Shown: positions 9,920 to 19,404 of the stretch, one piece after another
How the letters are laid out: each line of letters starts with the position of its first letter
Numbering within the stretch: position 1 is the first letter of the stretch
Assembly (NCBI GenBank): GCA_028689025.1
Contig: JAQTXA010000001.1
Location: 62,001 to 126,000, forward strand
DNA from: Aliarcobacter sp.
Lineage (GTDB): Bacteria > Campylobacterota > Campylobacteria > Campylobacterales > Arcobacteraceae
DNA length: 64,000 nt
Direction: 5' to 3'
Program-made: the position numbers and the translations under genes
The notes under the pieces: generated by a model
The model's database searches: none
Seen by the model: only the letters and a program-made list of their open reading frames with translations
What the model was told of the DNA's origin: nothing

Positions 9920-10139
9920 TTTGTTTTAACTCTTCTATACTTTGTTCAAATTGAGCTTTTTCATCTTGACTCATAGTTGGAATTCTAGAATTCAACTCTT
10001 TAATAAATTGAGCTTTGTTTTCATCTTTTACATAACCAATAATTGCTATTAGTTCTTGAGTACTCATTTCTGAATAATCTTCTTGTTTTGCAAAAACAAA
10101 AGTGAACAATAAAAGGAATATCAGGGCAATTTTTTTCAT
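9909..10139 (-). CDS. DUF1104-like small periplasmic protein
   Basis: Signal peptide then MSTQELIAIIGYVKDENKAQFIKELNSRIPTMSQDEKAQFE. Confidence 0.6.
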   Translation of the reverse strand: MKKIALIFLLLFTFVFAKQEDYSEMSTQELIAIIGYVKDENKAQFIKELNSRIPTMSQDEKAQFEQSIEELKQNEN

Positions 10140-10258
10140 TTTTAAACTCTATTTTTTATTTTGATTGTACCATATTAAATGTATAATAATTGTAGATAAA
10201 TCCACTTTAAGCTTTCAGTAAATAATTTTTGACTAAAATCACTTCAAAAAAGAGTTTA

Positions 10259-10558
10259 ATGTTTAAACACATATTTCTAATTTCAGGTTTTACTCTTATT
10301 CTTTGTGGTTGCTTTGGAAAAAGTAAAGAAGAAAAGTGGACTGCTTTTATCTATCCAGATAAAGAAAATAATAAAAAAAATATAAAAAGTCCAATGACTT
10401 TCCCCTCAATTGAAGAGTGTAAAAAAAGTTCTATTTTAGAAATAAAAAAACAAAACTTAGAAAATATTGCCATATTCAAATGTGGTTTAAATTGTAAATA
10501 TCACGATGGAATGAAAATAGAAATATGCCAAGAGATGTTATCATCTAATGACAAATAG
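10259..10558 (+). CDS. Putative lipoprotein
   Basis: Lipobox-like TLILCGC; start placed at ATG 10259 (ORF track begins at TTG 10229). Confidence 0.55.
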   Translation: MFKHIFLISGFTLILCGCFGKSKEEKWTAFIYPDKENNKKNIKSPMTFPSIEECKKSSILEIKKQNLENIAIFKCGLNCKYHDGMKIEICQEMLSSNDK

Positions 10559-10582
10559 TAAAATTATTTAGTAGGAATTAAA

Positions 10583-11245
10583 ATGAAAGCGTTGAGATTT
10601 TTAAATATTTGTTATGATATAAAAAGTATCAATAACGAATTTAGTGATTATATCTCCTCACATATTGATAACTTTTTAGAATATAAACATCACGATGAAT
10701 TAATTGAATTAATAAATACAAATGATATTCATTTTGTTATAACTCAATATAACTTTGAACTTTTAAAAAAGATTAGAGTTTTAAATAAACAAATACAAAT
10801 TATTGCTCTTCAAGATGAGTTAAATCATACACATTTATTAGAGAGTTTAGAGCTTAAACATGTAAAGTTTATACAAAATTTAGATTGCGTGAATACTTTT
10901 ATTGATACATTAAAAGAGTGCGTAAAAATTACAGATTCAAATAAATCTAACATTATTAATTTAGGAAATGATTTTGTTTATGATAAATATAATAAATATC
11001 TATTCAAAAATAACAATGTTGTTTCATTAACAAAAAAAGAACTTACATTTTTAGATTTTTTACTAAATAACCATGACTGTCCAATAAGTTATGAAAAAAT
11101 CAATATGAATATTTGGGATGGTTCTATGACTCATGATTCTTTAAGGTCATTAATAAAAGAATTAAGAAAAAAAACCTATAAAGAACTTATAAAAAATGTG
11201 TCAGGAATAGGATATAGAGTAGATATTCTAGCTCAATATGAATGA
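10583..11245 (+). CDS. Atypical response-regulator-like protein (degenerate receiver + winged helix)
   Basis: C-terminal wHTH (LTKKELTFLDFLLNN...DSLRSLIKELRKKTYKELIKNVSGIGYRV); N-terminus lacks canonical acidic/Asp residues. Confidence 0.7.
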   Translation: MKALRFLNICYDIKSINNEFSDYISSHIDNFLEYKHHDELIELINTNDIHFVITQYNFELLKKIRVLNKQIQIIALQDELNHTHLLESLELKHVKFIQNLDCVNTFIDTLKECVKITDSNKSNIINLGNDFVYDKYNKYLFKNNNVVSLTKKELTFLDFLLNNHDCPISYEKINMNIWDGSMTHDSLRSLIKELRKKTYKELIKNVSGIGYRVDILAQYE

Positions 11246-13010
11246 AAAAATCTCTTTAAAATATATTTTTAAACTTTTACTAGATAATAAAAAAACACTT
11301 ATTATTGGTCAAATAATTACAATAATTGCGATATTAGTAAGTGTTCCTATTCCCCTACTTTTGCCTTTATTAGTTGATGAAGTTCTACTAAAAAAGCCTG
11401 ATTTTTTTGTAAATAATATAAATGAATTTATTGGTAGTGGCAATGCTTTTTATTATATTGCTATTGTTACATTTATAGTTTTATTTCTTCGTGTGATTTA
11501 TTTTGTTTTTGGTGTAATTATTACAAAACTATTTACAAAAATCTCAAAATATGTAACCTTTAAAATAAGAGAAAAACTTTTAAATCATCTTGAACTTGTT
11601 AATATGAATGAATATGAGAGTTTGGGTTCTGGTTCAATTAGTGCAAATTTAGTAACTGATGTAAATACTTTAGATAATTTTATAGTTTCAATTGCTAGTA
11701 AATTTATCTCTTCAATCTTAACTTTAATAGCTGTTGCAATTGTAATAATTGCAATTCACCCAATTTTAGGTCTTATGATTTTATTTATTCAACCAATTAT
11801 TATGATTCTTTCAAAAAAAATCTCTAAAAAAACTGGTGAATTAAAAAAAGAGGAAAACAAAGCCATTGAAGAGTTTCAAAATAATATAAATGAAACTTTG
11901 GACTTATTTGGACAGATAAAAGCTAGTAATAAAGAGAGTTTCTTTTTTAATGAATCAATAAATAAAGCCACAAATATTCAAAAAACTTCCAATGAATTTA
12001 ATTATAAAAGTGTAGCTTATGAGAGATTTTCTTTTACTATTTTTTTAATTGCTTTTGAGATTTTTAGAGCCGTTGGACTTTTACTTGTAGTTTATAGTGA
12101 TTTATCCATTGGTTTAATGTTTGCCATGTTTGGATATATTTGGTTTATTATGACCCCTGTTCAAGATATTTTAACTATTCAATACTCATTTGCAAGTGCA
12201 AATGCAGCAATTATTAGAATAAATAAAATCTTAGATTTAAAAAAAGAGAAAAATGGAACTTTAAAATTAGACTCTACTTCTAAAAAAGTTGATATTTCTA
12301 TACAAAACTTGAGTTTTTATTACAATGAAGAAAAAGAGGTTTTAAAAAATATCTCTTTTAATATAAAATCAGGTGAAAAAGTGGCAATCATAGGTGCAAG
12401 TGGAAGTGGGAAAACGACAATTGCAAATATAATTTCAGGTTTTTATTCTAAAAATTCTGGAGATATTTTATATAACAGTATCAGTATTGATGAATTAAAT
12501 AGACAAAGTTTAAGAGAAAATATCTTTTTGGTTTTACAAATGCCAATTTTGTTTAATAATAGTTTACGATTTAATATTACAATGGGAAATATAAATATAA
12601 GCGATGAAGAGATTATCAAAGCTTTAAAAATTGCACAACTTTATGATACAGTTGAAAATATGTCAAATGGCCTTGAAACACTTGTTGGTAAACATGGAAT
12701 AAGATTAAGTGGTGGACAACGCCAAAGATTATCAATAGCTAGAATGATTATTGCAAATCCTGCTGTTGTTATATTTGATGAATCAACTTCAGCTTTAGAT
12801 GTACATACAGAAGTAAAACTATTTAGTGATTTAGAAGAGTTTTTAAAAGAAAAAACTGTTATAACAATAGCTCACAGATTAAGTACCGTAAAAAATGCAG
12901 ATATGATATATGTAATAGATGATGGAAAACTTGTACAAAGTGGAAATCATAAAGAGTTAGAAGAACAAGAGGGACACTATTTAGAGTTCGTTAAGAAACA
13001 ACTAATTTAA
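11238..13010 (+). CDS. ABC exporter, fused permease/ATPase
   Basis: TM domain, Walker A GASGSGKTT, signature LSGGQRQRLSIARM, Walker B VVIFDEST. Confidence 0.92.
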   Translation: MNEKISLKYIFKLLLDNKKTLIIGQIITIIAILVSVPIPLLLPLLVDEVLLKKPDFFVNNINEFIGSGNAFYYIAIVTFIVLFLRVIYFVFGVIITKLFTKISKYVTFKIREKLLNHLELVNMNEYESLGSGSISANLVTDVNTLDNFIVSIASKFISSILTLIAVAIVIIAIHPILGLMILFIQPIIMILSKKISKKTGELKKEENKAIEEFQNNINETLDLFGQIKASNKESFFFNESINKATNIQKTSNEFNYKSVAYERFSFTIFLIAFEIFRAVGLLLVVYSDLSIGLMFAMFGYIWFIMTPVQDILTIQYSFASANAAIIRINKILDLKKEKNGTLKLDSTSKKVDISIQNLSFYYNEEKEVLKNISFNIKSGEKVAIIGASGSGKTTIANIISGFYSKNSGDILYNSISIDELNRQSLRENIFLVLQMPILFNNSLRFNITMGNINISDEEIIKALKIAQLYDTVENMSNGLETLVGKHGIRLSGGQRQRLSIARMIIANPAVVIFDESTSALDVHTEVKLFSDLEEFLKEKTVITIAHRLSTVKNADMIYVIDDGKLVQSGNHKELEEQEGHYLEFVKKQLI

Positions 13011-13053
13011 ACTTTTTCAACTATAATTAAAATAAATATCTTAAAGGACTATT

Positions 13054-14103
13054 TTGTTAGATTCAACCAATTTAAAAAACTATTTTTTCTATTTCGCAAC
13101 TTTTGTTGTAATAATTGCTGGAATAAAAATGGCAGGAGAAGTTGTAGTTATACTTTTTTTAGCAATTTTTATATCTTCAATATTCTCAACACTTTTAAAT
13201 GTTTTACAAAAAAAAGGAATTGCTAGAATCTTCTCTTATTTTTTTATTTTATTAATTATTTCTATAATAAGTTTTCTATTGGTCTATGTAATAAATATCT
13301 CTTTAAATGATTTTATTCTAAATCTTCCTGAATATGAAGAAAAATTTAGAACAATAGTCTTAAATTCTATTCAATTTGCCCAAGATTCAGGTTTTGAGAT
13401 AGATAAACAAAAGATATTAAATGCTTTAAGTTTCGCTTCTTTTTTTGGATTTTCAACAAATATAATAGGAATTATTGGTACTTTTTTATCAAAATTTTTA
13501 CTTGTAATCATTGGAGTTGCTTTTATATTAGCAGAATCAAAATCTTTTCAAACAAAATTAAAAATAATTTTTAGATATGATGCAAAAAAGTTAGAACGAT
13601 TCAACTTATTTTCATATAATATTCAAAGATATTTTGTAGTTAAATCATTTACAAGTTTTTTAACAGGTTTTATAATAGCAATTGTTTTATCATTTTTTGG
13701 AGTTGATTATCCTATTTTATGGGGAGTTATAGCAATGTTATTTAACTTTATTCCTGTTATTGGATCGATTATTGCTTCAATCCCTGCAATTTTATTAGCT
13801 TTAATGAGTCTGGATTTAAGTGCAACTATTTGGGTGGCAATTTTATATATTATAATAAATATTTCTATAAGTAATATTTTAGAGCCAAAACTTATGGGAA
13901 AAGAGTTAGGACTTTCACCTTTAGTTATCTTCTTTTCACTGATTTTTTGGGGTTATATTTTAGGAATTGTTGGAATGTTTTTAGCCGTTCCAATTACAAT
14001 GACTTTAAAAATTGCTTTTGACTCAAATATAAATACCCATTGGATTGGAATATTAATGTCAGATTTATCAAGAAAAAGAGAAAGAAATAAAGAGCTTAAT
14101 TAA
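13054..14103 (+). CDS. AI-2E family (PerM-like) membrane protein
   Basis: Multiple TM; PILWGVIAMLFNFIPVIGSIIASIPAILLAL; TTG start with SD AAAGGA. Confidence 0.85.
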   Translation: MLDSTNLKNYFFYFATFVVIIAGIKMAGEVVVILFLAIFISSIFSTLLNVLQKKGIARIFSYFFILLIISIISFLLVYVINISLNDFILNLPEYEEKFRTIVLNSIQFAQDSGFEIDKQKILNALSFASFFGFSTNIIGIIGTFLSKFLLVIIGVAFILAESKSFQTKLKIIFRYDAKKLERFNLFSYNIQRYFVVKSFTSFLTGFIIAIVLSFFGVDYPILWGVIAMLFNFIPVIGSIIASIPAILLALMSLDLSATIWVAILYIIINISISNILEPKLMGKELGLSPLVIFFSLIFWGYILGIVGMFLAVPITMTLKIAFDSNINTHWIGILMSDLSRKRERNKELN

Positions 14104-14120
14104 AACCTCTTTATTTCTTT
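14081..14120. terminator. Shared hairpin between convergent genes
   Basis: 14-bp perfect inverted repeat AAAGAAATAAAGAG / CTCTTTATTTCTTT. Confidence 0.65.
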
Positions 14121-14127
14121 AAAACTA

Positions 14128-15258
14128 TTAATATTTAGCCATCATCTTATCAATTCTCTCATTTGATTTAATTATTTGATCTATTGAAATCTCTTTGTTA
14201 AGAATTTGAGCATAAACAGTATTTACAATCTCTTTTAATGAGATTGGTTTTGCTAATTGATTTGCGAATAAAAGCATATTTACCCCTGAATTAATAGCTA
14301 AAGTTAAAGTCTCTTTTAAATCATAATGTTTTGAAATTGCTTGCATTTGTAAATCATCACTAATTAAAACACCTTCATATCCTAGTTTGTTTCTTAATAA
14401 CTTTGTATTAATTTCAGTTGATAGTGTTGCTGGATAATTTTTGTCTAAATTTTTATTATAAACATGAGCTGTCATAATCATATCAACTCTGTTATTTTGA
14501 ATAAAATATTTATAAGGCTCTAACTCTTTTGGACTCCAAGTATTTGAAATATCTACAAATCCTAGATGGGAATCACTTAAAGATGAACCATGTCCTGGGA
14601 AATGTTTTAAAACAGAGATAATTTTTTGTTTTTTTAACTCATCCACAAATATTGACGAATATTTAATAACATCTTTAGATGATTCTCCAAAAGAACGACC
14701 TCTGGTAACAATCACCTTATTTTCTTTGTTTATAGCTAAATCTACAACTGGTGCAAAATCAGCATTTATTCCACTTTGTTTTAAATCTTTTGCTAATAAT
14801 CCATATGCCTCTTTTGCAAAACTCTCACCTTTTTGAGCTACATCAATAGCTTTTGGTGTATTTACAAATCCATCAGAACTTTTTAATCTTTGAACAATTC
14901 CACCCTCTTGGTCAATAGAAATTAAAAGCTTTTGTTTTGAAATAGCTTGTAATGAAGATGTTAATCTACTTAACTGCTCTTTATTTCTTACATTCTTTAC
15001 TTTTTTCTTATCATTTGGATCTTTATCAAATAATATAACTCCGCCAAGTCCTGCTTTTATATTTTTATATACTTCATCATTAGAATTTACTGTTTCACCA
15101 TTAAAACCTAAAACTACCATCTTTGAAATCATTTTTTCTATTTGTTCTTTTGTATATTTTTCATTTGCAAAAAGGTTATTACAAACTAACAAAAATAATA
15201 AAATTGAAATTGAAACTTTTTTATACATATTCACTCTTTCTTTTAAATTAACTCTCAT
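14128..15258 (-). CDS. nagZ: Beta-N-acetylhexosaminidase, GH3 (NagZ-like)
   Basis: ISIDQEGGIVQRL, VLKHFPGHGSSLSDSHLG, GVLISDDLQMQAI; signal peptide. Confidence 0.82.
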   Translation of the reverse strand: MRVNLKERVNMYKKVSISILLFLLVCNNLFANEKYTKEQIEKMISKMVVLGFNGETVNSNDEVYKNIKAGLGGVILFDKDPNDKKKVKNVRNKEQLSRLTSSLQAISKQKLLISIDQEGGIVQRLKSSDGFVNTPKAIDVAQKGESFAKEAYGLLAKDLKQSGINADFAPVVDLAINKENKVIVTRGRSFGESSKDVIKYSSIFVDELKKQKIISVLKHFPGHGSSLSDSHLGFVDISNTWSPKELEPYKYFIQNNRVDMIMTAHVYNKNLDKNYPATLSTEINTKLLRNKLGYEGVLISDDLQMQAISKHYDLKETLTLAINSGVNMLLFANQLAKPISLKEIVNTVYAQILNKEISIDQIIKSNERIDKMMAKY

Positions 15259-15664
15259 CTTTTTCTTTTAACAAATATCTTTGAGATGAAATTACTGATA
15301 AATATCTTACAAATAATAAGAAAACTATTACACCTGATAAAATTAATAAGTTAAAATTAACGGGACTTGAGAAAAGAGCATCTATAGTAGTTAAATCCTC
15401 TTTATTTACCTTTACAACATTCACAATAAACTCTCTTAGAGCCAAAATGATAAAGGCATCAACAAGTAAGGTCATTGTAACTCTTTGCTCTCTGACGTAG
15501 TTAACAACAGCTCTTACAATTTCCAAGAAAATTACAAAATAAAGCATATAGATAATAAAATCCATAAGTTTATCTAAAGATAAAGCTATTAAAAATAGCA
15601 CTGTTGTAATTGATAATTCAATATATAATTTATCTGAGAAAAAGTTTACAAAAGTTTTTTTCAT
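15248..15664 (-). CDS. PsiE-like membrane protein
   Basis: Four hydrophobic segments; VDAFIILALREFIVNVVKV pattern of phosphate-starvation-inducible PsiE. Confidence 0.65.
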   Translation of the reverse strand: MKKTFVNFFSDKLYIELSITTVLFLIALSLDKLMDFIIYMLYFVIFLEIVRAVVNYVREQRVTMTLLVDAFIILALREFIVNVVKVNKEDLTTIDALFSSPVNFNLLILSGVIVFLLFVRYLSVISSQRYLLKEKDES

Positions 15665-15674
15665 AAATACTCCT

Positions 15675-16529
15675 TTAAATTTTTGCGTTAATATTCATCC
15701 ACTCTTTTGGTAATTGCCCTATTTCATTATTTGCCATAAATATTATAGTTGCTATCATTGCTCGTGCACTCGTGTCTCCACCAGCTTTTGAATTAGCAAT
15801 TATCATCTCTTTTAAATTATCATATTTTATTAAAAGATGAATAACTCCACTAAAACCATCATTTATATCGCAAGCTGGTCCAAAAGTTCTAATAGCTTTA
15901 AAACTATCTTCATCCTTTGAATTTAGAGCTTTTTCTATCATATCTTGGAAATGTTCATTAGATTCATCTTTTAATTTTAAGATTGATTTTGTTATATCAT
16001 TTTTTTCTAAAACTAAAATCAATAATTTTGCAAAAAAATCAGCACACTCTTTTGCAAGTTGGCTATTGTGAGTGATAATTACAAAATTTTCTACATTTTT
16101 GAAAAACTCTTCTTTTGTTTTTGAAACCTTTAAAAGTGGAGCAATTCTTCCAACTATTGATAAATCAGTAGATGTTGAACCACTTGGTTCTATTTTATTT
16201 TTGATATTTTCAATTGTATTTCTTGAAGCTCCATCAACATAACCTGTATAAGTTTGCATTTTATCAAACCAAAAATCTTTAAAAGCTTCTTCATCAAAAC
16301 TATCTTTGTCTTTTAAAAACTCATACAACCATAAAGTTTGGTCTCCATAATGAGTAAAATCACCTGCTATTTTTCCCTTATGCCACATCGCAATTGGTGC
16401 ATTTAAACCATTCCAATCTATTGAATTATTAATCAATTGTTCTTCATCGTAAACCCAATGTGTTCCTAAACAATATGAATCAACAACTAAGGTACTTGTA
16501 ACTAAATCTTTTATTTTTTCTTCAAACAT
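15675..16529 (-). CDS. ADP-ribosylglycohydrolase family protein (atypical)
   Basis: HYGDQTLWLYEFL and KAGGDTSARAMIATIIFMANN segments. Confidence 0.7.
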   Translation of the reverse strand: MFEEKIKDLVTSTLVVDSYCLGTHWVYDEEQLINNSIDWNGLNAPIAMWHKGKIAGDFTHYGDQTLWLYEFLKDKDSFDEEAFKDFWFDKMQTYTGYVDGASRNTIENIKNKIEPSGSTSTDLSIVGRIAPLLKVSKTKEEFFKNVENFVIITHNSQLAKECADFFAKLLILVLEKNDITKSILKLKDESNEHFQDMIEKALNSKDEDSFKAIRTFGPACDINDGFSGVIHLLIKYDNLKEMIIANSKAGGDTSARAMIATIIFMANNEIGQLPKEWMNINAKI

Positions 16530-16538
16530 TTTAATCTC

Positions 16539-16856
16539 CTATTTATTCCAGTTTTTATAATTTGTAAATGAAGGAAACTGGTGTTTAAACTCATCTTTAT
16601 CAAATGAAAAGTAGTATGAATCCATATATGCGCATAATAAATCATAATTTTTTTTCAATTCCAAAAACTTTTCTTCACTTCCTGTTTCCATATCTGGATG
16701 GTATATTTTTGATAATTTTAAATACTTCTTTTTTAAATCTTTTTTTGAAACCCTTGTTAATATTCCAAACATATCAACAGCTTTTTCAAACTCTTCATAT
16801 TCCATAAAAATCCTTTTAATATCTTCTATATTGTACACAAAAATATTTAATTTCAA
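16539..16856 (-). CDS. J-domain protein
   Basis: MFGILTRVSKKDLKKKYLKLSKIYHPDMETGSEEKFLELKKNYDLL; true start probably the internal Met (MEYEEFEKAV). Confidence 0.75.
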   Translation of the reverse strand: MKLNIFVYNIEDIKRIFMEYEEFEKAVDMFGILTRVSKKDLKKKYLKLSKIYHPDMETGSEEKFLELKKNYDLLCAYMDSYYFSFDKDEFKHQFPSFTNYKNWNK

Positions 16857-16918
16857 TTTAGAAGTATTTTATTTCAATAATGTTAGTCTAAATATCAATA
16901 TACTTTAAAAGGAAATTT

Positions 16919-17542
16919 ATGATTTACACTTTATATCATGTTCATGACCCAATGTGTTCATGGTGTTATGCCTTTAAACCAACTTTAGATGAACTTAAAA
17001 AACATTTAGCTGATAATATAAAAATAGTTCATGTGGTTGGAGGTTTAGCAAAACACAGCGACGAAGTTATGCCAAAAGAGATGCAAGAAAAAATTGAAGA
17101 TATTTGGTATGAAATTGAAGATGTAGTTGGAACAAAATTTAACCACGATTTTTGGAAAGATTGCCTTCCAAGACGTTCAACGTATCTTGCTTGTCAAGCT
17201 ACAATTTTAGCAAGGGCAGAAAATAAAGAGGATGAAATGATAGAAGCTATTCAAGAAGCTTATTATCAAAAAGCTAAAAATCCAAGTGATGCTTCAACAC
17301 TTATTGAATTGGCAAAAAATATTGGAATGGATGAAAAAAAGTTTGAAGAGGATTTAAAATCACAAAAAATAGAAGATGATTTACAAAATGAGTTAAATTT
17401 TAGACGTTCTTTATATGTAAAAAGTTTTCCTTCTTTGATTTTAAAATACAAAAAAGAGTTATATCCAATAAACATAAAATATAATGATTATAAAACTATG
17501 TTAAATCAAATAAATGATATGGTTAAAAATAGCTATTTTTAA
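16919..17542 (+). CDS. DsbA-family thioredoxin-fold protein (FrnE-like)
   Basis: DPMCSWCYAFKP active-site motif; KSFPSLIL. Confidence 0.8.
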   Translation: MIYTLYHVHDPMCSWCYAFKPTLDELKKHLADNIKIVHVVGGLAKHSDEVMPKEMQEKIEDIWYEIEDVVGTKFNHDFWKDCLPRRSTYLACQATILARAENKEDEMIEAIQEAYYQKAKNPSDASTLIELAKNIGMDEKKFEEDLKSQKIEDDLQNELNFRRSLYVKSFPSLILKYKKELYPINIKYNDYKTMLNQINDMVKNSYF

Positions 17543-17577
17543 AAAAAGGGAAGATTTTACAATCTTCCCTTTTTTTT
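17541..17577. terminator. Bidirectional Rho-independent terminator
   Basis: AAAAAAAGGGAAGATT-TTAC-AATCTTCCCTTTTTTT. Confidence 0.88.
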
Positions 17578-19268
17578 TATTTCATTAAAGGATCTGTTAA
17601 TCCTAAATAGTACATTCCAATAAGTCCAATGATTCCCGCAACTAAACAATAATAAATTGTTGGAATAATAGTTTTTCTTAAAGTTTCACCCTCTTGATCA
17701 AGTAATCCAACAGTGGCACTAGCAGCTACAACATTATGAATAGCAATCATATTACCAGCAGCAGCTCCAACTGCTTGAAGAGCAATCATAAGTGCTGTTG
17801 AAACACCTAATGCGTCTGCAACACCAAATTGAAATTGTGATAACATCATATTTGAAACTGTATTACTTCCTGCTATAAATGCACCTAAAGCGCCAACTAT
17901 TGGAGCAAATAATGGATAAACATCACCAACAGAGTGAGCAACAAAATTTGCCATTGCAATTGGCATTGAATCAAATCCTGAACCATTTACACCTGAGTTA
18001 ATCAAAATTCTAACAAGTGGAATTGTAAACATTAATACAAATCCAGCACCAATCATAACTTTTGAAGACTCAGAAAAAGCCTCTTTTAACTCTTTAAATT
18101 CCATTTTATGTAAAAAATAAGTAATTAATGCAACAAATACCAAAATTCCACCTGGTAAATATAAAGGTGTCATAGTGAAATTTAATCCCTCACCTAAAAT
18201 ATTTTTGTAAGAAAATGCTAAAGAAGTTACAAAAGCTTTTGCATCATGACTTACTCTTGTAATTACTAAAATAATTGCAACTAAAACATAAGGAATCCAA
18301 GCTTTTGTTAAAGACATAGGAATTTTTGAAGTCATTGCATCAAATTTCATTTCAAATTTAGAAACCCATGCAACTGGCCATTTTTCTCTTGGTGCAAAAT
18401 CCCAAGTTTTTTTAGGAATTAAAAATCCTTTTTTTGCAGCAAGTACAACTATTGGAAGACCAACTAATGCACCAACTAAAGATGGGAATTCAGCTCCTAA
18501 AAACACACCAGTTAGTGCATAAGGAATAGTAAACGCAAGTCCACCAAAAATAGCAAATGGAAGGATTGATAGACCCTCACTCCAAGATTTATTTTCACCA
18601 AAGAATCTTGTAAGCATAATAACCATAAATAAAGGAATGAATGTTCCAGTGATTGCATGAGTAATTGCAACTTCTGATGTAATTACTTGTAAATATACAT
18701 CCCAAGATGAACCAAGATTTTGAAGAGTTGCACCAATACCAGCTGAATCTAAACCTTTATTTACTCCAATTAAAATAGGAGTTCCAACAGCACCAAAAGA
18801 GACTGGTGTACTTTGAATCATCATCCCAACCATAACAGCTGCCATTGCAGGAAAACCAATAGCTACAAGTAAAGGTGCAGCAATTGCAGCTGGTGTTCCA
18901 AATCCTGAAGCACCCTCAATGAATGAACCAAATAACCAAGCTACAATAATAACTTGAACTCTTCTATCTGAACTTATATTATTAAAACCTTCTCGAATCA
19001 CAATAATTGCACCTGAGTGTTTTAGAGTATTTAAAAGTAAAATAGCTCCAAAAATAATCCATAAAACAGATACTGTTATTAAAATTCCCTCAATTGTAGA
19101 AGCTAATACTCTACTAAATGAAACTTCCCAAATTACAAATGCAACTGCAACTGTTGATATATATACCAAAGGCATTGCTTTTTTTGCAGAAATTCTAAGA
19201 CCTACCAATAAAATACCTGCAAATATTATTGGAATTACTGCAAAAAATGCTTGAAGACCTAAACCCAT
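17577..19268 (-). CDS. lldP: L-lactate permease
   Basis: About 12 [52 protein letters not shown]. Confidence 0.9.
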   Translation of the reverse strand: MGLGLQAFFAVIPIIFAGILLVGLRISAKKAMPLVYISTVAVAFVIWEVSFSRVLASTIEGILITVSVLWIIFGAILLLNTLKHSGAIIVIREGFNNISSDRRVQVIIVAWLFGSFIEGASGFGTPAAIAAPLLVAIGFPAMAAVMVGMMIQSTPVSFGAVGTPILIGVNKGLDSAGIGATLQNLGSSWDVYLQVITSEVAITHAITGTFIPLFMVIMLTRFFGENKSWSEGLSILPFAIFGGLAFTIPYALTGVFLGAEFPSLVGALVGLPIVVLAAKKGFLIPKKTWDFAPREKWPVAWVSKFEMKFDAMTSKIPMSLTKAWIPYVLVAIILVITRVSHDAKAFVTSLAFSYKNILGEGLNFTMTPLYLPGGILVFVALITYFLHKMEFKELKEAFSESSKVMIGAGFVLMFTIPLVRILINSGVNGSGFDSMPIAMANFVAHSVGDVYPLFAPIVGALGAFIAGSNTVSNMMLSQFQFGVADALGVSTALMIALQAVGAAAGNMIAIHNVVAASATVGLLDQEGETLRKTIIPTIYYCLVAGIIGLIGMYYLGLTDPLMK

Positions 19269-19273
19269 TTAAT

Positions 19274-19301
19274 TTCCTCCTATAAAAAATTATAGGAAGA
19301 A
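19274..19301 (-). promoter_or_regulatory. Shine-Dalgarno-sequestering hairpin in the lldP 5' leader
   Basis: mRNA UUCUUCCUAUAA-UUUU-UUAUAGGAGGAA: 12 continuous pairs with one G-U; SD GGAGG lies in the 3' arm, 7 nt before AUG at 19268. Confidence 0.6.
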
Positions 19302-19404
19302 TAGTTTACGGGTATGATATTTTTATGATAAAAAAAACATAGCAAAGAAATAGCAATAAATTATATACTTAGTGATAATAAAATGTAACAAATTTACACA
19401 AAGA

